Shown here one piece after another: positions 35,801-44,761 of a stretch of DNA of 64,000 nucleotides. The notes under the pieces were generated by a model. That model made no database searches. It was not told the origin of the DNA and saw nothing but the letters and a program-made list of their open reading frames with translations. The stretch is from NCBI RefSeq assembly GCF_003572205.1, contig NZ_QXNY01000005.1:496001-560000 (forward strand). The letters run 5' to 3'. This stretch comes from Algihabitans albus. Lineage in GTDB: Bacteria > Pseudomonadota > Alphaproteobacteria > Kiloniellales > DSM-21159. The translations under genes were made by a program, and so were the position numbers. How positions within the stretch are numbered: the stretch's first letter is position 1; each line of letters starts with the position of its first letter.

Positions 35801-37777
35801 ATGTTCGACAAAGTCTTGATCGCCAACCGCGGCGAGATCGCCTGCCGCGTCATCAAGACCTGCAAGCGCTTGGGCATCGCGACGGTGGCGGTCTACTCCG
35901 ACGCCGATGCCGAAGGGCTGCACGTTCGCCTCGCCGACGAGGCCGTTCACATCGGAGGTTCCGCGGCCGCGGAGAGTTATCTGCGGGCGGAGCGGATCAT
36001 TCAGGCCGCGAAGGACACCGGCGCTCAGGCGGTCCATCCGGGTTTCGGATTTCTTTCCGAAAAGGCCGACTTCGTCGAAGCGCTGGAGGCTGCCGGACTG
36101 GTTTTCATCGGCCCGCCGCCGAAGGCCATCGCCGCCATGGGCGACAAGATCGAGTCGAAGAAGATCGCGGCCGAGGCGGGTGTCAGTACCGTGCCCGGCT
36201 TCATGGGGATCATCGAGTCGGGCGAACAGGCGGTCGAGATCGCCCGCGATATCGGTTACCCGGTCATGCTCAAGGCTTCGGCGGGCGGCGGCGGCAAGGG
36301 CATGCGCATCGCTCACAACGATCGGGAAGCCTCCGACGGCTTCCGCAGCGCCCAGAACGAGGCGCGCTCGAGTTTTGGCGACGACAGGGTCTTCGTCGAG
36401 AAGTTCGTGGAGGAGCCGCGCCATATCGAGATTCAGGTGCTGGCAGACGGGCAGGGCCGGACGCTCTATCTGGGCGAACGCGAATGTTCGATCCAGCGCC
36501 GCCACCAGAAGGTCATCGAGGAAGCGCCAAGCCCCTTCATCGATGCCGAGACGCGTCGTCGCATGGGCGAGCAGGCAGTCACCTTGGCCGATGCCGTTGG
36601 CTACAGCAGCGCCGGGACCGTCGAGTTCATCGTCGATAAGGACCGCAACTTCTATTTCCTCGAGATGAACACCCGCCTGCAGGTCGAACATCCGGTCACC
36701 GAGATGATCACCGGACTGGATCTGGTCGAGTGGATGATCCGCATCGCGGCCGGCCAGGCTCTGACCCTCGCTCAGGACGAGGTGAAACTGAACGGCTGGG
36801 CGATCGAGGCGCGGGTCTACGCGGAAGACCCCCTGCGCAACTTCCTGCCGTCGATCGGCCGGCTCGTGCGCTATCAGGCGCCGGAGGAGACCGCTGCCGT
36901 GCGGGTCGACACCGGAGTCGGCGAAGGCTCCGAGATCAGCATGTTCTACGATCCCATGATCGCCAAGCTGGCGACCTGGGGCGAGACCCGCGACGCGGCC
37001 ATTGCCGAGATGCGTCGGGCTCTGGACGCCTTCTATATTCGTGGCGTCAACCACAACATTCCCTTCCTGGCGGCGGTCATGGCCGCGGAACGCTTTCAGG
37101 CCGGGCGCCTGACCACCAACTACATCGCCGAGGAATATCCCGACGGATTTCAAGGCCGCGCCCTGCCGGCCGAAAATCGTAACCGTCTGGTTTCGGTGGC
37201 CGCCGTGTTGCAGTGGCGCAGCGAACGGGGCGGGGAGCGGCGCAAGAACGGCGGTGGCGGCGTCGAGCCTGTCGAGCGCGTGGTCATGGTCGGACGGGAA
37301 CCGCACGTCGCGCGGATCCTTCCGATCGGCGCGACCTTCTCAGTCGAGTTCGACGGTGGCCGGCATCTGATCGAAAGCGACTGGAAGCCCGGTCAGCCTC
37401 TCTTCAAAGGCCACCTCGACGAGCACCCGATTACGGTGCAGGTCGATGCCGCCGGTCCGCGCTGGAAACTGACTCACGACGGCGGCACGGTGGATGTGCT
37501 GGTGCTGCGCCCGCGTCTGGCCGAATTGGCCGAGCTGATGCCGGTCAAGGTGCCGCCGGACATGAGCCGCTTTCTGCTCTCCCCCATGCCTGGCCTGCTG
37601 GTGTCTCTCGCCGTGACGGAGGGGCAGGAGATCAAGGCGGGCGAAGAGCTTGCCGTGGTCGAAGCGATGAAGATGGAGAACGTCCTGCGTGCCGAGCGCG
37701 ACGGCAAGATCGCAAAGCTGCAGGCGGCGCCGGGCGATAACCTGGCGGTCGACCAGGTGATCATCGAGTTCGATTAG
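35801..37777 (+). CDS. pccA: Propionyl-CoA carboxylase alpha subunit PccA
   Basis: Biotin-dependent acyl-CoA carboxylase alpha subunit, 658 residues. The biotin carboxylase part starts MFDKVLIANRGEIACRVI and contains the ATP-grasp loop KASAGGGGKGMRIAH and QVEHPVTEMITGLDLVEW. A BT-type linker precedes the biotinyl domain, whose attachment lysine is K624 in VEAMKMENVLRA. The ending MSRFLLSPMPGLLVSLAVTEGQE is like PccA rather than methylcrotonyl or pyruvate carboxylases. It would convert propionyl-CoA to methylmalonyl-CoA with a beta subunit; pccB is not adjacent, which is common. Confidence 0.9.
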   Translation: MFDKVLIANRGEIACRVIKTCKRLGIATVAVYSDADAEGLHVRLADEAVHIGGSAAAESYLRAERIIQAAKDTGAQAVHPGFGFLSEKADFVEALEAAGLVFIGPPPKAIAAMGDKIESKKIAAEAGVSTVPGFMGIIESGEQAVEIARDIGYPVMLKASAGGGGKGMRIAHNDREASDGFRSAQNEARSSFGDDRVFVEKFVEEPRHIEIQVLADGQGRTLYLGERECSIQRRHQKVIEEAPSPFIDAETRRRMGEQAVTLADAVGYSSAGTVEFIVDKDRNFYFLEMNTRLQVEHPVTEMITGLDLVEWMIRIAAGQALTLAQDEVKLNGWAIEARVYAEDPLRNFLPSIGRLVRYQAPEETAAVRVDTGVGEGSEISMFYDPMIAKLATWGETRDAAIAEMRRALDAFYIRGVNHNIPFLAAVMAAERFQAGRLTTNYIAEEYPDGFQGRALPAENRNRLVSVAAVLQWRSERGGERRKNGGGGVEPVERVVMVGREPHVARILPIGATFSVEFDGGRHLIESDWKPGQPLFKGHLDEHPITVQVDAAGPRWKLTHDGGTVDVLVLRPRLAELAELMPVKVPPDMSRFLLSPMPGLLVSLAVTEGQEIKAGEELAVVEAMKMENVLRAERDGKIAKLQAAPGDNLAVDQVIIEFD

Positions 37778-37795
37778 GACCGGGTCCCTCGCGGA

Positions 37796-38245
37796 ATGGA
37801 GCAACTCGACCCGCCCGATCCGCTGGTCTGGGATGAACGGCGCCTCTGGTTCGAGCGACGTCAGGCGGAGGCCTCGGTGGACGGCGCCGGCAAGCTCTCG
37901 GAACAGGCAACGGCACTCCTGATCGACGTGCAGGCCTGCTTTTGCGCCGGTGCCTGGATTGCCGTGGTGATTCTGGCGGCGACGGTTGTCGATAATCAGG
38001 TGGAGGCCTCCAAGCAGCGGCGCGCGGCGCCGGCGGAGGAGCTGCGCTGGCTGCGCGCCTTGCGCAACCGCCTGGTCCATGAAGACCGCACCGCCCCGGT
38101 GCTGACCATCGAGGCCCAGTGGAGCGAGCGCCGGGAGTGGGAGCGGTCCGCGAAGCGCGCGGTCGATCTGGTTTTCGCGGTGTTCTACCCGCGTGGTCGC
38201 GCTGTCGATAGCGCGTCGGTTCGGTCTCAGCGGAGACCAGAGTGA
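37796..38245 (+). CDS. Hypothetical protein with HEPN-like RNRLVH motif
   Basis: A 149-residue cytoplasmic-type protein I do not recognise. It has a Trp-rich N-terminus (PLVWDERRLWFERRQAEA), a hydrophobic helix FCAGAWIAVVILAATVVDNQ, and the stretch LRWLRALRNRLVHEDRTAP. The R-x4-H spacing with a preceding helix resembles the HEPN superfamily, whose members are RNases or nucleotide-binding helical proteins. This is only a motif similarity. It starts 19 bases after pccA and is probably co-transcribed. Confidence 0.7.
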   Translation: MEQLDPPDPLVWDERRLWFERRQAEASVDGAGKLSEQATALLIDVQACFCAGAWIAVVILAATVVDNQVEASKQRRAAPAEELRWLRALRNRLVHEDRTAPVLTIEAQWSERREWERSAKRAVDLVFAVFYPRGRAVDSASVRSQRRPE

Positions 38246-38302
38246 CGGCGGTGTTGCGCGGCCGGGTCTTCAAGACGCTTTTTTTTGGTGGGAGTGTAAG
38301 AG

Positions 38303-39070
38303 ATGGCGAATCTGAGCGGGCGCGTTGCCCTTGTCACCGGCGCGAGCCGTGGGATCGGCGAGGCCGTCGCCCGGCGTCTGGCGCAGGCCGGCGCTGCTGT
38401 CGCCTTGACGGCACGCAGCGGCGCTGCGGTACAGGCCGTTGCGGGTGAGATCAACGAAGCCGGCGGCAAGGCTGCCGCCTTTACCTGCGATGTCGCCGAC
38501 TTCGCCCAGGTCGCGGCGACTGCGGCGGCGGTCGAGAGCGAACTCGGCTCCGTCGATATCCTGATCAACAACGCCGGCATTCTCGACCCGATCGGCGCCC
38601 TTCATGAGGTGGATCCGGAGGCCTTCATGACTACTCAGCGGGTCAACATCGGCGGTGCCGCCGCCGCTGCCCGCGCGGTCTTGCCGGGCATGCTGGCGCG
38701 GGGGCAGGGAACGATCGTCAACATCTCCTCCGGTGCGGCGCACTCTCCGCTGGAGGGTTGGACCGCCTACTGCACCAGCAAGGCCGGTCTCCTTATGCTG
38801 ACGCGCTGCTTGGCGCGCGACTATGGGGACAAGGGGCTCCGGATCTACGGTTTCGGACCCGGCGTGGTGGATACCGAGATGCAGGTCAAGATACGGGCGT
38901 CGGGAGTCGGTCCGGTGGCCAAGCTGCAGCGCACCGATCTCGCGGCGGCGGACCGTCCGGCGGAGGTGATCGCCTGGCTCTGTTCGGAAGCGGCGGCGGA
39001 CCTGGCTGGACAGGAGCTTTCGATCCGCGATCCGGAGCTCTTGCAGCGGGTTGGCCTGGAAGCGGCGTGA
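38303..39070 (+). CDS. Short-chain dehydrogenase/reductase
   Basis: Classical SDR of 255 residues. Cofactor motif TGASRGIG near residue 12, structural NNAG at 89-92, and catalytic S142/S143, Y156 and K160 in AYCTSK are all intact. GGGAG precedes the start by eight bases. It is placed between the pccA group and an acylphosphatase gene, and a run of eight T lies shortly upstream. Substrate is not evident; cofactor preference might be NADP given the Arg after the first beta-alpha unit (TARSG). Confidence 0.9.
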   Translation: MANLSGRVALVTGASRGIGEAVARRLAQAGAAVALTARSGAAVQAVAGEINEAGGKAAAFTCDVADFAQVAATAAAVESELGSVDILINNAGILDPIGALHEVDPEAFMTTQRVNIGGAAAAARAVLPGMLARGQGTIVNISSGAAHSPLEGWTAYCTSKAGLLMLTRCLARDYGDKGLRIYGFGPGVVDTEMQVKIRASGVGPVAKLQRTDLAAADRPAEVIAWLCSEAAADLAGQELSIRDPELLQRVGLEAA

Positions 39071-39077
39071 GGCGGCG

Positions 39078-39368
39078 ATGGCGACCGTCGGCGACACGCG
39101 GGTGCGGGTCTTGATCTCCGGTAAGGTGCAGGGAGTCTGGTTTCGCGGCTGGACCCAGCGGGCGGCGGAGACGCTCGGGCTGTCCGGCTGGGTGCGCAAC
39201 CTTTCGGACGGCCGGGTCGAGGCGGTATTCGCCGGGCCGAAGCCTAAAACCGAGGAAATGCTGGAGCGCTGTCGCCAGGGCCCGCCGCTGGCCAGAGTCG
39301 AGAGCGTCGAAGTCGACGACCATCACGGGCCTTTGGAGCCCGGCTTTCATACACGCCCTACGATCTAG
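39078..39368 (+). CDS. acyP: Acylphosphatase
   Basis: Small enzyme (96 residues) that hydrolyses carboxyl phosphates such as acyl phosphates. Taking the start at 39078 gives the standard layout, with catalytic R23 in GKVQGVWFRGW and N41 in GWVRNLSDGRVEAVF. The gene follows the SDR by 7 bases and is likely co-transcribed with it. Confidence 0.93.
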   Translation: MATVGDTRVRVLISGKVQGVWFRGWTQRAAETLGLSGWVRNLSDGRVEAVFAGPKPKTEEMLERCRQGPPLARVESVEVDDHHGPLEPGFHTRPTI

Positions 39369-39384
39369 CAGAAGGCCGAGTGTC

Positions 39385-39807
39385 ATGATCACTTTCGGTG
39401 TTATCGAGCCCGGTCGCTTCTACACTCGGCGTCGCGGCGCCTATGCCCTGATCCTGACCGACACCGACGACCTGCTGGTGATTAACCAGCGTGGCGAGAT
39501 TATCCTGCCCGGTGGCGGTCTCGATCCGGGTGAGACGGAGGAACAGGCGCTGAAGCGCGAGATGGTCGAGGAGACGGGGCACGCCATCGACGTCGGCGCG
39601 AAGATCGGCGAGGCGCGCGAGTTCACCTACGAGACCAGCTACGAGAGTCACTTCGACAAGATCTGCGTGTTTTTTCGCGCCGTACTCGGCCGCAGGCTCG
39701 CCGAGCCGATCGAGGACGATCACGAGATGCTCTGGATGCCGCGTGCGCAGGCGTCCGAGCGCCTCTCGAAAGGCTCGCAGCGCTGGGCGGCCTCGCAAGC
39801 GGCATAG
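39385..39807 (+). CDS. NUDIX hydrolase
   Basis: A 140-residue NUDIX-fold hydrolase that acts on a nucleoside diphosphate-linked compound. The NUDIX box is complete at residues 43-65: GGGLDPGETEEQALKREMV followed by EETG. The substrate cannot be told from the sequence. It is 16 bases after acyP on the same strand and convergent with the BCCT locus. Confidence 0.92.
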   Translation: MITFGVIEPGRFYTRRRGAYALILTDTDDLLVINQRGEIILPGGGLDPGETEEQALKREMVEETGHAIDVGAKIGEAREFTYETSYESHFDKICVFFRAVLGRRLAEPIEDDHEMLWMPRAQASERLSKGSQRWAASQAA

Positions 39808-39836
39808 TCCGAGCGTGCGGCGGCGCTATTCGGACT
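39806..39836. terminator. Inverted repeat between convergent NUDIX and BCCT-locus genes
   Basis: AGTCCGA (39806-39812) and TCGGACT (39830-39836) are perfect 7-bp arms with a 17-nt loop, overlapping both gene ends. No T tract follows, so a bidirectional terminator is possible but not certain. Confidence 0.4.
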
Positions 39837-39948
39837 CGGATGGATTCTTGTTGCCGCCCTTGTCGACTTTCTTGAAATACAGCCAGACGAGTAGTCCGAT
39901 GAAGGCGAAGACCTCGATATTCATGATGGTGTCGAGCAGATTGCTCAT
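39826..39948 (-). CDS. 40-residue single-helix membrane protein coupled to BCCT transporter
   Basis: A 40-residue protein, MSNLLDTIMNIEVFAFIGLL then VWLYFKKVDKGGNKNPSESE. One hydrophobic helix spans about residues 11-25, with a basic, polar C-terminus, so it should insert with the tail in the cytoplasm. Its ATG at 39948 overlaps the BCCT gene stop as ATGA, and AGGA lies four bases upstream within the BCCT end. This arrangement implies near-stoichiometric co-translation and a role as an accessory subunit. No family is known to me. Confidence 0.75.
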   Translation of the reverse strand: MSNLLDTIMNIEVFAFIGLLVWLYFKKVDKGGNKNPSESE

Positions 39949-41438
39949 GGTTCCTGCACTCTCTCGGATTTGAGTTCCTTCAGCAGGCAAACGACCAGCA
40001 GCAGAACGATGAACACGAAAGGCAGAGCGCCCAGGGCGATGATCGACTTTACCGCGTCGATGCTGCCCGAGAGGATCATCACCAGGCCGAGCGCCCCCAG
40101 GACGACGCCCCAGCTCAGTTTGATGCGGACGCTCGGGTTCAAGCCGCCGCCGGTCGAAAACATGCCCAGGACGAAAGCGGCGCTGACCACGCTGGTGATG
40201 ATGAAGAGGAAAGCCGCAACCACGACGGCCGCAATGGTCAGCGTTGGCAGGGGAAAGTTTTCGAGGACGAAGAAGGTCACACCGCTGACGTTGTTGCGCG
40301 CGACCTCGAGCACCGGCAGATCCGTATTGAGCACACCGTAGAAGCCGACACCGCCGAACACCCCGAACCAGACGATCGAAAAGGCCGTCGGTACCAGAAC
40401 CACGCCGCCGACGAACTGGCGGATGGTCCGGCCGCGCGAGATCCGCGCGATGAAGACGCCGACGAAGGGGGCCCAGGCGAGCCACCAGACCATGTAGGTC
40501 AAGGTCCAGGACTGGAACCAATCGCCGACCCTTTCGTCCAGGAAGGTGAAGGTGCGAAAGCCTTGTGTGAAGGCGCCGGAGAAATACTCGCCGGCCGCCT
40601 CGACGATGCCGCCCATCAGAAAATGTGTCGGGCCGGTGAGAAGAATGAAAATGAGAAGCCCGCCGGCCACGGCCATGGCGATGTTGGACAGGAGCGCCAT
40701 GCCACGCCCCAGGTCGACGAGCAGAGGCGGTACGTAGGCGGCACAGAGCACCGCGAAGATGGCAAGTGCCAGCCACAGCCCCATGTCCGGAAGACCGAAC
40801 AGGGCCTCCACGCCCTCCTGCACCTGGAAGACCCCCATCGCCACCGAACCGCCAAGGCCGATGGCAATGGCGACGATCGCCAGCAGGTCGCTCAGCCAGC
40901 CGACGCAGCGGGTGACCGGGTTGACGCCGAATACGTGGAGGATCGGGGCGCTGACGAGTGTCGGGCAATCGCGCCGAAAGCCGAAGTAAGCGATGACCAA
41001 TCCGGTCAGCGCATAGATCGCCCAGGCGTGCAGACCCCAGTGGAAGTTGGTGAGGAAGAGCGCGAATCCCGCCGCCTCTCGGGGATCCTGGTAGTCGGCG
41101 ACGATAAGGTAGTGAGTCAGAGGTTCGGCGGTGCCCCAGTAGAGCAGGCCGACGCCCATTCCGGCCGCGAACAGCATTGTCAGCCAGGAGATGGTCGAGA
41201 ACTCCGGCTCGTCGTCGTCGTGGCCCAGCTTGATACGGCCATAGCGGGACAGCGCGAGCGCCACCGAGGTGATCAGCATGAAGCTGACGGCCAACATGAT
41301 GAACCAGGCGCGGCTGGTGAACTGCACGGCCACGAGCTGAGACGCGAAGGCAGCGAGGCCGGTCGTGTCGAGGATACCCCAGACTGCGACGGCCCCGGTG
41401 ATCAGCAAGGCGGTTGGCAGCAAAGCTGTCTTCAACAC
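39945..41438 (-). CDS. BCCT-family betaine/choline/carnitine transporter
   Basis: A 497-residue secondary transporter with about 12 membrane helices. BCCT signatures are present: AAGMGVGLLYWGTAEPLTHY, then TYMVWWLAWAPFVGVFIARI SRGR with the aromatic box tryptophans. Start is a GTG. The short N- and C-terminal tails argue against an osmosensing BetP type and favour a nutrient uptake function. The protein is followed by an overlapping 40-residue membrane protein. Substrate could be betaine, choline or a related quaternary amine; this is not resolved. Confidence 0.93.
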   Translation of the reverse strand: MLKTALLPTALLITGAVAVWGILDTTGLAAFASQLVAVQFTSRAWFIMLAVSFMLITSVALALSRYGRIKLGHDDDEPEFSTISWLTMLFAAGMGVGLLYWGTAEPLTHYLIVADYQDPREAAGFALFLTNFHWGLHAWAIYALTGLVIAYFGFRRDCPTLVSAPILHVFGVNPVTRCVGWLSDLLAIVAIAIGLGGSVAMGVFQVQEGVEALFGLPDMGLWLALAIFAVLCAAYVPPLLVDLGRGMALLSNIAMAVAGGLLIFILLTGPTHFLMGGIVEAAGEYFSGAFTQGFRTFTFLDERVGDWFQSWTLTYMVWWLAWAPFVGVFIARISRGRTIRQFVGGVVLVPTAFSIVWFGVFGGVGFYGVLNTDLPVLEVARNNVSGVTFFVLENFPLPTLTIAAVVVAAFLFIITSVVSAAFVLGMFSTGGGLNPSVRIKLSWGVVLGALGLVMILSGSIDAVKSIIALGALPFVFIVLLLVVCLLKELKSERVQEP

Positions 41439-41579
41439 TGATTCTGTCCCCCGCCGTCGGTTGCGCGCCTGTGCCGCACACCAGAGATGATCGCGCGCAG
41501 CCGAAATACAACGTTATCCGAGCGTGTTTTCTGGCGGGACACGGCCGGTGGTCTGCACCCGACGACGCGTGAGCAGCCC

Positions 41580-42173
41580 TCACTCCAGGCCGGCGGCGCC
41601 CTTGAGGAAGAGATCGGTCGCGAGCCGGGCGTAGGTTTCGCGGGTGAGGGGGCCACCCGGCTTCAGCCAGGTGTAGTGCCAGTTCAGCATGCCCAGCAGG
41701 GACATGGTCACCGGTTTGCTTAGCTCCGGTCGTGCCAGAGCCGGATTCAGTTCCTGCAGAGTCTCCGCGAAGACCGCGACGATACGGCGTTCCATGAAGC
41801 GAATGGTCTCGCGTTTGTCCGGATCGAGGCTGCCCATCTCGTTGAGCAGCACCTTGTGTTTGGCATCGGCGTCGGCGTAGCCCTGCATGAGGGTTTCGGT
41901 CAGACGATAGAGCCGGGTCTCCGGATCCGGTTCCGCCGCCGCAACGGCTTCGACGGTGTCCAGCAGAAACCGGATATGGCTGTCGAGGATATCGAACAGC
42001 AGCGCGTCCTTGCCGACGTAGTAGTGATAGAGCGCGGCCTTGGAGGCGCCGCAGGCCTCCGAGATCGCGTTCATCGAGGTGCGTGCGAAACCGTTGGCGG
42101 CAAAGAGCTCCGCCGCGCGGTCCAGGATCGCGTCGCGCTTATCGTCGTATTCCGCCGCCCGGACGCGTGCCAC
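41580..42173 (-). CDS. paaR: TetR-family regulator, probable PaaR
   Basis: A 197-residue TetR-type repressor. The GTG at 42173 is used, five bases after the paaK stop. The helix-turn-helix is DRAAELFAANGFARTSMNAI to CGASKAALYHYYVGKDAL; the rest is a ligand-binding helical domain. It is the last gene of the paa operon, and a perfect palindrome of TetR type occurs in the divergent paa promoter region. This supports a role as the phenylacetyl-CoA-responsive repressor PaaR, though the effector is inferred. Confidence 0.82.
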   Translation of the reverse strand: MARVRAAEYDDKRDAILDRAAELFAANGFARTSMNAISEACGASKAALYHYYVGKDALLFDILDSHIRFLLDTVEAVAAAEPDPETRLYRLTETLMQGYADADAKHKVLLNEMGSLDPDKRETIRFMERRIVAVFAETLQELNPALARPELSKPVTMSLLGMLNWHYTWLKPGGPLTRETYARLATDLFLKGAAGLE

Positions 42174-42178
42174 GCGCG

Positions 42179-43486
42179 CTAGTCCCTTGGGCGCAGATCG
42201 ACGACCCGCTTCGCTTTTCCGACCGAACGTTCGACCTGGCCGGGATCCATCACGCGGACCTTGCAGCTGACGCCGACGTTCGACTTGATGTGATGGACCA
42301 GTTCGCTGCAGGCCGCATCGCGCGCAGTGCCGGTGCAGGTCTCGCGCGCCTCGACCAGGACCGTCATGCTGTCCATGCGGCCCTTGCGACTCAGCTCGAT
42401 CTGGTAGTGAGGCGCGAGGCCTCCGGTCTGTAAGATCATCTCCTCGACCTGAGTCGGGAAGACGTTGACGCCGCGCAGGATGATCATGTCGTCGGAGCGG
42501 CCGGTGATCTTTTCCATCCGCCGCATGGAGCGCGCGGTGCCGGGCAGCAAGCGGGTCAGATCGCGCGTGCGGTAGCGGACGATTGGCAGGGCTTCCTTCG
42601 TCAGGGAGGTGAAGACCAGCTCGCCCATTTCGCCGTCGGGCAAAACCTCGCCGCTCACCGGATCGATGACCTCCGGATAGAAATGGTCCTCCCAGAGGTG
42701 CAGACCATCCTTGGTCTCGACGCATTCGTTCGCGACGCCCGGGCCCATCACCTCCGAAAGGCCGTAGATATCGACCGCGTGCATGTCGAAGCGCCGCTCG
42801 ATCTCGCTGCGCATCTTTTCGGTCCAGGGCTCCGCCCCGAAGATTCCGACCTTGAGTGAGCAGAGGCGCGGGTCGAGGCCGCGACGGTCGAACTCGTCGA
42901 GGATCGAGAGCATGTAGGAGGGGGTGACCATGATGATGCGGGGCTGGAAGTCCTCGATCAGCTGGACTTGCCGTTCCGTCATGCCGCCCGAGATCGGCAC
43001 CACGGTACAGCCGAGCCGTTCGGCGCCGTAGTGTGCGCCCAGCCCGCCGGTGAAGAGACCGTAGCCGTAGGCGATGTGGGCGATATCGCCGGAACGGCCG
43101 CCGGCCGCGCGGATGGACCGCGCCATGACGTCGGACCAGACGTCAATGTCGTTGCGTGTATAGCCGACCACCGTCGGTTTGCCGGTCGTGCCGGAGGAGG
43201 CATGGATGCGGACGACCTGCTCCCGGGGAACGGCGAAAAGACCGAAGGGGTAGTTGTCCCGCAGATCCGCCTTGTTGGTGAAGGGGAACCTGGCCAGATC
43301 CTCCAGCGAGGCGACCTCGTCGGGGTGCGCGCCGGCCGCGTCGAAGGCCTTCCGATAGTGCGGAACCTTTTCGTAGGCATGCCGCAGGCTCCACTGCAGA
43401 CGCTCCAGCTGCAGCGCTGAAATCTCGTCGCGCGACGCGACTTCGATCGGATCGAGCAGATCCTTGGCGGGCGTCAGGTCCTCCAT
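42179..43486 (-). CDS. paaK: Phenylacetate-CoA ligase PaaK
   Basis: AMP-forming ligase that activates phenylacetate with CoA and ATP, the first step of the aerobic phenylacetate pathway. Length 435 is typical. It shows LQWSLRHAYEKVPHYRKAFD, the P-loop HASSGTTGKPTVVGYT, the ESEVMGPGVANEC-like segment (YGLSEVMGPGVANEC), YRTRDLTRLLPG and the C-terminal GRSDDMIILRGVNVFPTQ. Operon order is paaG-paaI-paaJ-paaK-paaR. Identification is certain. Confidence 0.96.
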   Translation of the reverse strand: MEDLTPAKDLLDPIEVASRDEISALQLERLQWSLRHAYEKVPHYRKAFDAAGAHPDEVASLEDLARFPFTNKADLRDNYPFGLFAVPREQVVRIHASSGTTGKPTVVGYTRNDIDVWSDVMARSIRAAGGRSGDIAHIAYGYGLFTGGLGAHYGAERLGCTVVPISGGMTERQVQLIEDFQPRIIMVTPSYMLSILDEFDRRGLDPRLCSLKVGIFGAEPWTEKMRSEIERRFDMHAVDIYGLSEVMGPGVANECVETKDGLHLWEDHFYPEVIDPVSGEVLPDGEMGELVFTSLTKEALPIVRYRTRDLTRLLPGTARSMRRMEKITGRSDDMIILRGVNVFPTQVEEMILQTGGLAPHYQIELSRKGRMDSMTVLVEARETCTGTARDAACSELVHHIKSNVGVSCKVRVMDPGQVERSVGKAKRVVDLRPRD

Positions 43487-43558
43487 GACATCGAGCCTCC
43501 CGGGTTTCCTCTCGTGATCGTCTTCTTGAAGGACGCTTTAGGTGCGTCTCCGATTGCT

Positions 43559-44761
43559 TCAGGCCGCTTCCAGCAGGGCAGCAATGCCCTGGCCGACACC
43601 GATGCACATCGTCACCAAGGCGCGCTTGGCACCACGCTCCTGTAGCTCCAGCGCCGCGGTCAAGGCCAGGCGGGCACCCGACATCCCCAGGGGATGGCCG
43701 AGAGCGATGGCGCCGCCGTTGGGGTTCACCTGTTCGGCATCGTCCGGCAGGCCGAGTTGCCTCTGAACCGCCAGGGCTTGTGCGGCGAAGGCCTCGTTCA
43801 GTTCGACGACATCGATATCTCCGATCTTCAGGCCGTGCCGCTCCAGCAGTTTGCGGCTCGCCGGGGCCGGGCCGATCCCCATGATTCGTGGCGGTACGCC
43901 GGCCGTGGCCAGGCCGCGGACCCGCGCCAAGGGCGTGAGGCCGTAGCGCGCGACGGCGGCCTCGGAGGCGATGAGCAGCGCGGCGGCCCCGTCGTTGACG
44001 CCGGAGGCGTTGCCGGCCGTTACCGTGCCGCCCTTGCGGAAGGGGGTCGGCAGGCTGGCCAGCTTCTCCAGGCTGGTGTCGCGGGGGTGCTCGTCGCGCT
44101 CGACCGACAGCGGTTCGCCTTTGCGCTGGGGCACCGGCACACTGACGATTTCCTTAGCCAGGCGGCCGTTTTCCTGAGCAGCGCGGGCGCGCTGCTGGCT
44201 GCGCAGCGCGAAGGCGTCCTGATCCGCCCGGGTGATCTGGAAGTCCTCGGCCACGTTCTCGGCCGTCTCCGGCATGGAGTCGATACCGTGGGCCGCCTTC
44301 ATCGCCGGATTGACGAAGCGCCAGCCGATGGTGGTGTCGAAGACCTCCGCTTTGCGGGCGAAGGCCGTCTCCGCCTTGGGCATGACGAAGGGCGCGCGGC
44401 TCATGGACTCGACGCCACCGGCGATCATCAGATCCGCCTCGCCGGCCTTGATCGCACGTGCCGCCGTCCCGACCGCGTCGAGGCCGGACCCGCAGAGGCG
44501 GTTGACCGTGCCGCCGGGAACCTCCACCGGCAGCTCAGCCAGCAGTGCGGCCATGCGTGCGACATTGCGGTTGTCTTCCCCTGCCTGGTTGGCGCAGCCG
44601 AGAAGGATGTCGTCCAAGCTCTCCCAATCCACACTCGGGTGACGGTCCACCAAGCTGCGGATCACGAGTGCCGCGAGATCGTCCGGGCGAATGGACGAGA
44701 GCGCACCGCCGTAGCGGCCGACCGGGGTTCGGATTCCGTCGCAGATGAAAGCTTCGGTCAT
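43559..44761 (-). CDS. paaJ: 3-oxoadipyl-CoA/3-oxo-5,6-dehydrosuberyl-CoA thiolase PaaJ
   Basis: Beta-ketothiolase of 400 residues that cleaves the terminal intermediates of phenylacetate degradation. The N-terminus [20 protein letters not shown] is typical for PaaJ/PcaF. The acylated cysteine is C90 in [22 protein letters not shown] and CIGVGQG give the other active-site residues. Its start overlaps the paaI stop (ATGA). PcaF of the beta-ketoadipate pathway is nearly indistinguishable by sequence, but the paa neighbours favour PaaJ. Confidence 0.92.
   Translation of the reverse strand: MTEAFICDGIRTPVGRYGGALSSIRPDDLAALVIRSLVDRHPSVDWESLDDILLGCANQAGEDNRNVARMAALLAELPVEVPGGTVNRLCGSGLDAVGTAARAIKAGEADLMIAGGVESMSRAPFVMPKAETAFARKAEVFDTTIGWRFVNPAMKAAHGIDSMPETAENVAEDFQITRADQDAFALRSQQRARAAQENGRLAKEIVSVPVPQRKGEPLSVERDEHPRDTSLEKLASLPTPFRKGGTVTAGNASGVNDGAAALLIASEAAVARYGLTPLARVRGLATAGVPPRIMGIGPAPASRKLLERHGLKIGDIDVVELNEAFAAQALAVQRQLGLPDDAEQVNPNGGAIALGHPLGMSGARLALTAALELQERGAKRALVTMCIGVGQGIAALLEAA

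Noticed and set aside
38246-38302. Run of eight T upstream of the SDR gene as an intrinsic terminator
   Set aside because: The only pairing before it is a 4-bp GTCT/AGAC stem with a 3-nt loop, too weak for a terminator.
42174-42725. N-terminal extension of the TetR-type regulator
   Set aside because: The upstream in-frame stretch is antisense-like within paaK and has no homology; GTG at 42173 gives a normal TetR length.
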